From the NCBI GenBank assembly GCA_001414345.1, contig LLCB01000046.1, positions 62,001-126,000 of the forward strand: a DNA stretch of 64,000 nt, written 5' to 3'. This document shows, in pieces, positions 60,289-64,000 of this stretch; positions within the stretch are counted from its first letter, which is position 1; each line of letters begins with the position of its first letter. Both the position numbers and the translations under genes were made by a program. Under the pieces are notes generated by a model. It was given only the letters and a program-made list of their open reading frames with translations, was not told the origin of the DNA and searched no databases. This stretch comes from Hymenoscyphus infarciens. Taxonomy: Eukaryota; Ascomycota; Leotiomycetes; Helotiales; Helotiaceae.

Positions 60289-61872
60289 ATGGCAGAATTT
60301 GGGGACTATCCGCCAAATATGGCACCACAAAATGCCGTCGCGGTGCGCAACGCTGCTGGACCAGACCACGCTGTTGTTCCATACACAGCCCAGGACCTCT
60401 CTCGACCCAATCAAGGTCCCTCCAATCCATTCAGAGACGAGAAGGCGACCCTCAAACGAAAGAATGTCCTCACTGGATATGCGGAAGAAACATTCATCAG
60501 TGAGCACACATTTCGAAGTCAGCATCGCGCGGTAGAGAGAGGCCCGCACAGAGATTACAGAGGAGGTTTGGCAGAGAAAGAGGAAGCTGCTAGGATACGC
60601 GCAAAGAGACAGAAGAAAGGGGATGCCACTGTGGCGGAAGGAGACAATGCCTATGTGGGACCATGGGCCAAATACAAGACTGTGGAGTATGAGGAGGTGG
60701 GAGAAGACGAGGAGTTAGCAAGCGACGAGGAATACGAGGAGGTCGAGGAGGAAGATGTTGTAGAGAGTGGAACACTGATACCGGCATTACCCCAAGCAGT
60801 TGCTAAGAGGAAAGAAGCGGAGGACATGGGCGATGAGACGAGTGTTTTCGAAGGTTCACAACAGTACGATTACCAGGGAAGGACTTATATGCATGTTCCA
60901 CAGGATCTGGATATTGACTTGAGAAAGGAGAGGGTGGTTGGGAATTTCAAGAACTACTATCCAAAAAAGTTGGTACATACTTGGAAGAGCCATACGAAAC
61001 CTATCGCTGGATTACGGTTTTTTCCTGGGTCGGGCCATTTACTTCTATCTGGAAGTGCGGATTCTACGGTCAAGATTTGGGATGTTTATCACTCGAGAGA
61101 GTTATTGCGAACATATTCAGGTCATACCAAAGCGTTGTCAGATGTTACATTCAACGCCTCTGGTTCGCAGTTTCTCACAGCCTCCTACGACCGTATGATG
61201 AAGCTATGGGACACAGAAACTGGACAGTGCGTCAATCGTTTCACAACTGGAAAAACACCACATGTGGTGCGGTTCAATCCATCAGTCGAGCACTCCAATG
61301 AGTTTCTGGCTGGTATGTCGGACAAGAAAATCATTCAATTCGATATCCGGACACGGGAAATTGTTCAGGAATACGATCACCATCTTGCAGCCATCAACAC
61401 AATTACTTTCGTGGACGACAATCGTCGATTCATGACCACCTCGGACGACAAATCTCTTCGGGCATGGGATTACAATATTCCAGTCCCTATCAAATATATT
61501 GCGGAACCTCATATGTATCCCATGACACGAGCTTCAGCACACCCAGGCAACAAGTTTGTCGCATACCAAAGTTCAGATAACAACATATTCGTCTATGGAT
61601 CAACCGATAAATTCCGGCAAAATCGAAAGAAGGTATTCAAGGGACATAACAATGCGGGTTATGCGATTGATGTTGCCTGCAGTCCGGATGGCAACTTCGT
61701 TGCAAGCGGAGATACGGGGGGTTATGTGTGCTTTTGGGACTGGAAGACGTGCAAGATGTTGCACAAGATGCAGGCGAGTGATGGAGCACTTACGTGTGTG
61801 GAATGGCATCCGCAAGAGAGTAGTAAAGTTGTGACTGCGGGGTTGGATGGAAGTATTAAATATTGGGATTAG
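60289..61872 (+). CDS. PRP17: Pre-mRNA splicing factor Prp17 (Cdc40), WD40 protein
   Basis: One exon, 527 residues from ATG 60289. The N-terminal part has VVPYTAQDLSRPNQGPSNPF and KRKNVLTGYAEETFISE (about 30-73), the hallmark of Prp17/CDC40. A charged linker rich in Glu follows (about 115-170). Then comes the C-terminal seven-bladed WD40 propeller (about 222-527), with repeats such as LLLSGSADSTVKIWDVY, FLTASYDRMMKLWDTE, FVASGDTGGYVCFWDW and VVTAGLDGSIKYWD. The protein ends exactly on the last WD. Prp17 acts in the nuclear spliceosome at the second catalytic step, and in yeast also affects cell-cycle progress. The open frame extends 46 codons upstream (to 60151), but that part looks like leader sequence. 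An extra upstream exon cannot be ruled out. Confidence 0.93.
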   Translation: MAEFGDYPPNMAPQNAVAVRNAAGPDHAVVPYTAQDLSRPNQGPSNPFRDEKATLKRKNVLTGYAEETFISEHTFRSQHRAVERGPHRDYRGGLAEKEEAARIRAKRQKKGDATVAEGDNAYVGPWAKYKTVEYEEVGEDEELASDEEYEEVEEEDVVESGTLIPALPQAVAKRKEAEDMGDETSVFEGSQQYDYQGRTYMHVPQDLDIDLRKERVVGNFKNYYPKKLVHTWKSHTKPIAGLRFFPGSGHLLLSGSADSTVKIWDVYHSRELLRTYSGHTKALSDVTFNASGSQFLTASYDRMMKLWDTETGQCVNRFTTGKTPHVVRFNPSVEHSNEFLAGMSDKKIIQFDIRTREIVQEYDHHLAAINTITFVDDNRRFMTTSDDKSLRAWDYNIPVPIKYIAEPHMYPMTRASAHPGNKFVAYQSSDNNIFVYGSTDKFRQNRKKVFKGHNNAGYAIDVACSPDGNFVASGDTGGYVCFWDWKTCKMLHKMQASDGALTCVEWHPQESSKVVTAGLDGSIKYWD

Positions 61873-63332
61873 ACGATGGGGATGGGAAACTTCCAGTTGT
61901 ATTTGGGAATACCCATAGTTTCTTTGTAGGATTATACAACGGAATTTACGACCAGAAAGTCGGAACCCTGAACACTGGACGATAATGTACTGGAGTTCAT
62001 GTGAGATCCTGCCGAGCATGCCACGCTGTTTTTCCCCCGCTTGGTTGTACTCTTGTTCCCTACCTATGCACGATATTTGCGTGGGGGTTATTTTGCCTGA
62101 TGTTTAGAAAAATCAAATTATTTAATTGAACTTCGGGTGATATCGTATATGGAGAGCTTCTGAACATCTTGGCTATCTTAAAACTTGAGAGAAATGTACT
62201 GTGAAGTAATAAGTCTTCAAAGTCAGGCCAAGATGATCTTACATCGGCCATTGCCGCCGACCAGTTCCTTGCAGGTTCGTATAGGAGGGTGTAGAAAGGG
62301 AGTTGTGTAAGAAGGCAAAGTAGCTATTGTTATGAAGTTGTAGACAACCTCAACCCTTGACTTCCTTGCCTCGGAATACATAAACCATTTAGAGAGATAA
62401 GCAAGGATCCCCATCTCCCCTGCTTCAGGAAAAGATAATGGGGGAGAGTCACGTGCAACATGTAACATAGCCCGGGCCAAAAATGGAACCGAGGACAGAC
62501 ACCCGACCTGCAAGCTGGAAAGTGATATATTTCCCCTGAATGTCTAGGCCGTCCCCATCATCTGGTGCAGTTGAGCCAAACACATTCCTACACATCGCAT
62601 CGTCCGACATCGTCACCTCTCGCTAGTCTTTGCCCGCGGTAACTGCTCTCGTAACAACATCACATCGTGTTGCGGTCACACTCATCCTCCCACGCTCGAC
62701 TTGGCCCTATCACACGCGACTCGCAGCCTGGCAGCAACGCCGAAGCATCCCCAAGCACCCATTCAGAACTCCCATGCGACTTCATCCATATCGTACACTC
62801 ATCGTACACTCGTCGTACCACCTTGCCCGCAATTCCACCCACCGGCTGAGGAGACCAGACCAGGCACAAAAAAAAAGACCCAAAAATTGATTAGATGATA
62901 GAGATAGTGCGCCGTGCCCAGCACCAACTGACTCTTTTTCCCGGCCCTGAAAAGTCCCGTCTAGACTGAGAAAACTTGGGGCCCTGACGACCCTGGATTG
63001 CAATCACACTGGGCTGCCAGGCTTTTGACAGCCGACTGACCCCAAAAAAGATCCACTTTCACGCTGCCTGCAGCTGGAGCATTGGATCCCCAACATCAAA
63101 TTCAATCCACTTCCAAGCTTGCACCGTCACTGCACCCTCCTCTCCCTCCACTCCCTCCACTCCCATCTCTCCGCATTATCCCCTTCTCCCCCATCTTCAT
63201 TCCAACCACCTCCCTCTCCTCTCCCACGCGCGGATCGGGCTGCTGCAAAACAGCTCCGCGACCGTCATCATTCCTTCCCAACCAACCTCACGTCGTCCTG
63301 CGAATATCCCTCTTAGAACTCTATCATCACAG
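61873..63332. promoter_or_regulatory. Intergenic region and likely 5' leader of the sugar transporter gene
   Basis: About 1.4 kb. The last 300 bp are C/T-rich (63120-63240), a common fungal promoter or leader trait. No ATG occurs on the forward strand between about 63000 and 63470, so the start of the next gene is either downstream or in an unseen upstream exon. Short frames at 62060-63003 show no domain. Confidence 0.4.
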
Positions 63333-64000
63333 CCATCCCAATCTGACTCGCACGCGGCCTCACTGCTGGGAGGGCATTCGGAAGAGAAGCAGGGCCGCCG
63401 TTCTTCCCTCTCGCGGTCCTCCTCCGACTCGGACTTCTCCTGGAGCGACACAGGAGATCTCGCGGAACAGTTGGCAGACGCTGAAGATCCCCTACAAATA
63501 AGGCTACGAGAGTCACTTGACGATCAAGTTTTTGGTGCTTCCTCAAGAAGACCGGTCCGTCATAGGAGGGTTCATTACTCGGAAGACCTCGATCACGGTG
63601 AAGAGAAGAGTCGTCAACCTGGACTCGTTAAGGAGGAAATTGAGATTCCTAGTCCGACACAACGACATATCACCAAGGCAGAACATTGGATAGCCGCCAT
63701 CATGTCGGGAGGAGAAAGGCAAATGCATGGCCTGACGGGCAAGCCATTAGTGTAGGAACTACATCGTCTGAATATGGTTGTCAAGCTAACGACATGTCCA
63801 GCTATTTTACCAGTATATTTGTATCTTTGGGCGTTTTCCTATTCGGTTACGACCAAGGAGTTATGTCTGGCATTATCACGTATGTTTAATCCACTTCACA
63901 ACATGAAGGGCACTAATACGTTACGTTCAGAGGCCCATTCTTTAAAGATTACTTTAACCACCCATCCCGAGCAGAAGTTGGTACTATGGTTGCCATTCTC
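63333..64000 (+). CDS. MFS sugar transporter, 5' part (cut by window end)
   Basis: Exons run to 63751, then 63802-63879, then 63931 beyond the window, with introns of 50 and 51 bp. Spliced, the sequence reads GLTGKPLVYFTSIFVSLG, FLFGYDQGVMSGIITGPFF and HPSRAEVGTMVAIL: the first helix and following loop of sugar porters, including the G-Y-D-Q-G-V-M-S-G motif. The reading frame upstream of the ATG at 63702 stays open without Met and looks coding (SWSDTGDLAEQL, then EDPLQIRLRESLDDQ), similar to N-terminal tails of fungal members. So the true start is probably in an earlier exon. The left edge given is the first in-frame AG splice acceptor, not a start codon. It imports sugars, likely by proton symport, at the plasma membrane; the substrate is unknown. 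Confidence 0.8.

Noticed and set aside
44820..64000. tRNA, rRNA or other RNA genes
   Set aside because: Looked for tRNA-like A and B boxes and cloverleaf arms by eye in the gene-rich part and found none I could support; a tRNAscan run would decide.

Overview
The window looks like nuclear DNA of a filamentous ascomycete (Pezizomycotina; perhaps a leotiomycete, which is a guess). The evidence is short GT..AG introns of about 49-136 bp, many with CTAAC-like branch sites; a set of typical fungal housekeeping genes; and long AT-rich blocks of repeats in which C/G has been turned into T/A, mostly at CpA/TpG. That pattern is characteristic of repeat-induced point mutation (RIP). The sequence alternates between RIP-degraded repeat blocks (about 1-9830, 11400-30120 and 33540-44510) and normal-composition gene islands (9830-11400, 30120-33540 and 44510-64000).

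Left block (1-9830): an LTR retrotransposon remnant ('family B') that enters from outside the window. It is split by a full-length Ty3/gypsy chromodomain element (831-6630, 191-bp LTRs, 5-bp duplication TTTAA). Further LTR debris follows. A one-gene island then carries a WW-domain protein gene.

Middle block (11400-30120): a second gypsy element (11806-23263, duplication GATAC) split by a solo LTR and by a DIRS-like, tyrosine-recombinase retrotransposon with split direct repeats (about 14853-20190). Next come a Tc1/mariner transposase relic, a 464-bp MITE, two solo LTRs with exact 5-bp duplications, and a 945-bp TRIM nested in one of them. A second island carries an F-box gene with five exons.

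Right block (33540-44510): a four-element nest. A Tc1-like transposon (33852-43910) carries an inverted copy of itself (34286-35949) and an LTR element (36872-43596). The LTR element carries a 3.95-kb hAT transposon (37754-41701) with a perfect 8-bp duplication. The hAT in turn contains a 127-bp foldback hairpin. A short TRIM fragment with little RIP damage marks the edge of the gene-rich part.

Gene-rich part (44820-64000): a Rab GTPase, a choline-transporter-like (Pns1/SLC44) membrane protein, TFIIH subunit Ssl1, a Chs7-family chitin synthase III chaperone-like protein, the ER cargo receptor Erv14, splicing factor Prp17 and the 5' part of an MFS sugar transporter. These are ordinary fungal genes that act in membrane traffic, transport, transcription/repair and splicing. 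They form no operon or cluster with one purpose. Exon structures were worked out by hand; every complete gene closes in frame across all its introns. All transposon coding regions seen are broken by stop codons.
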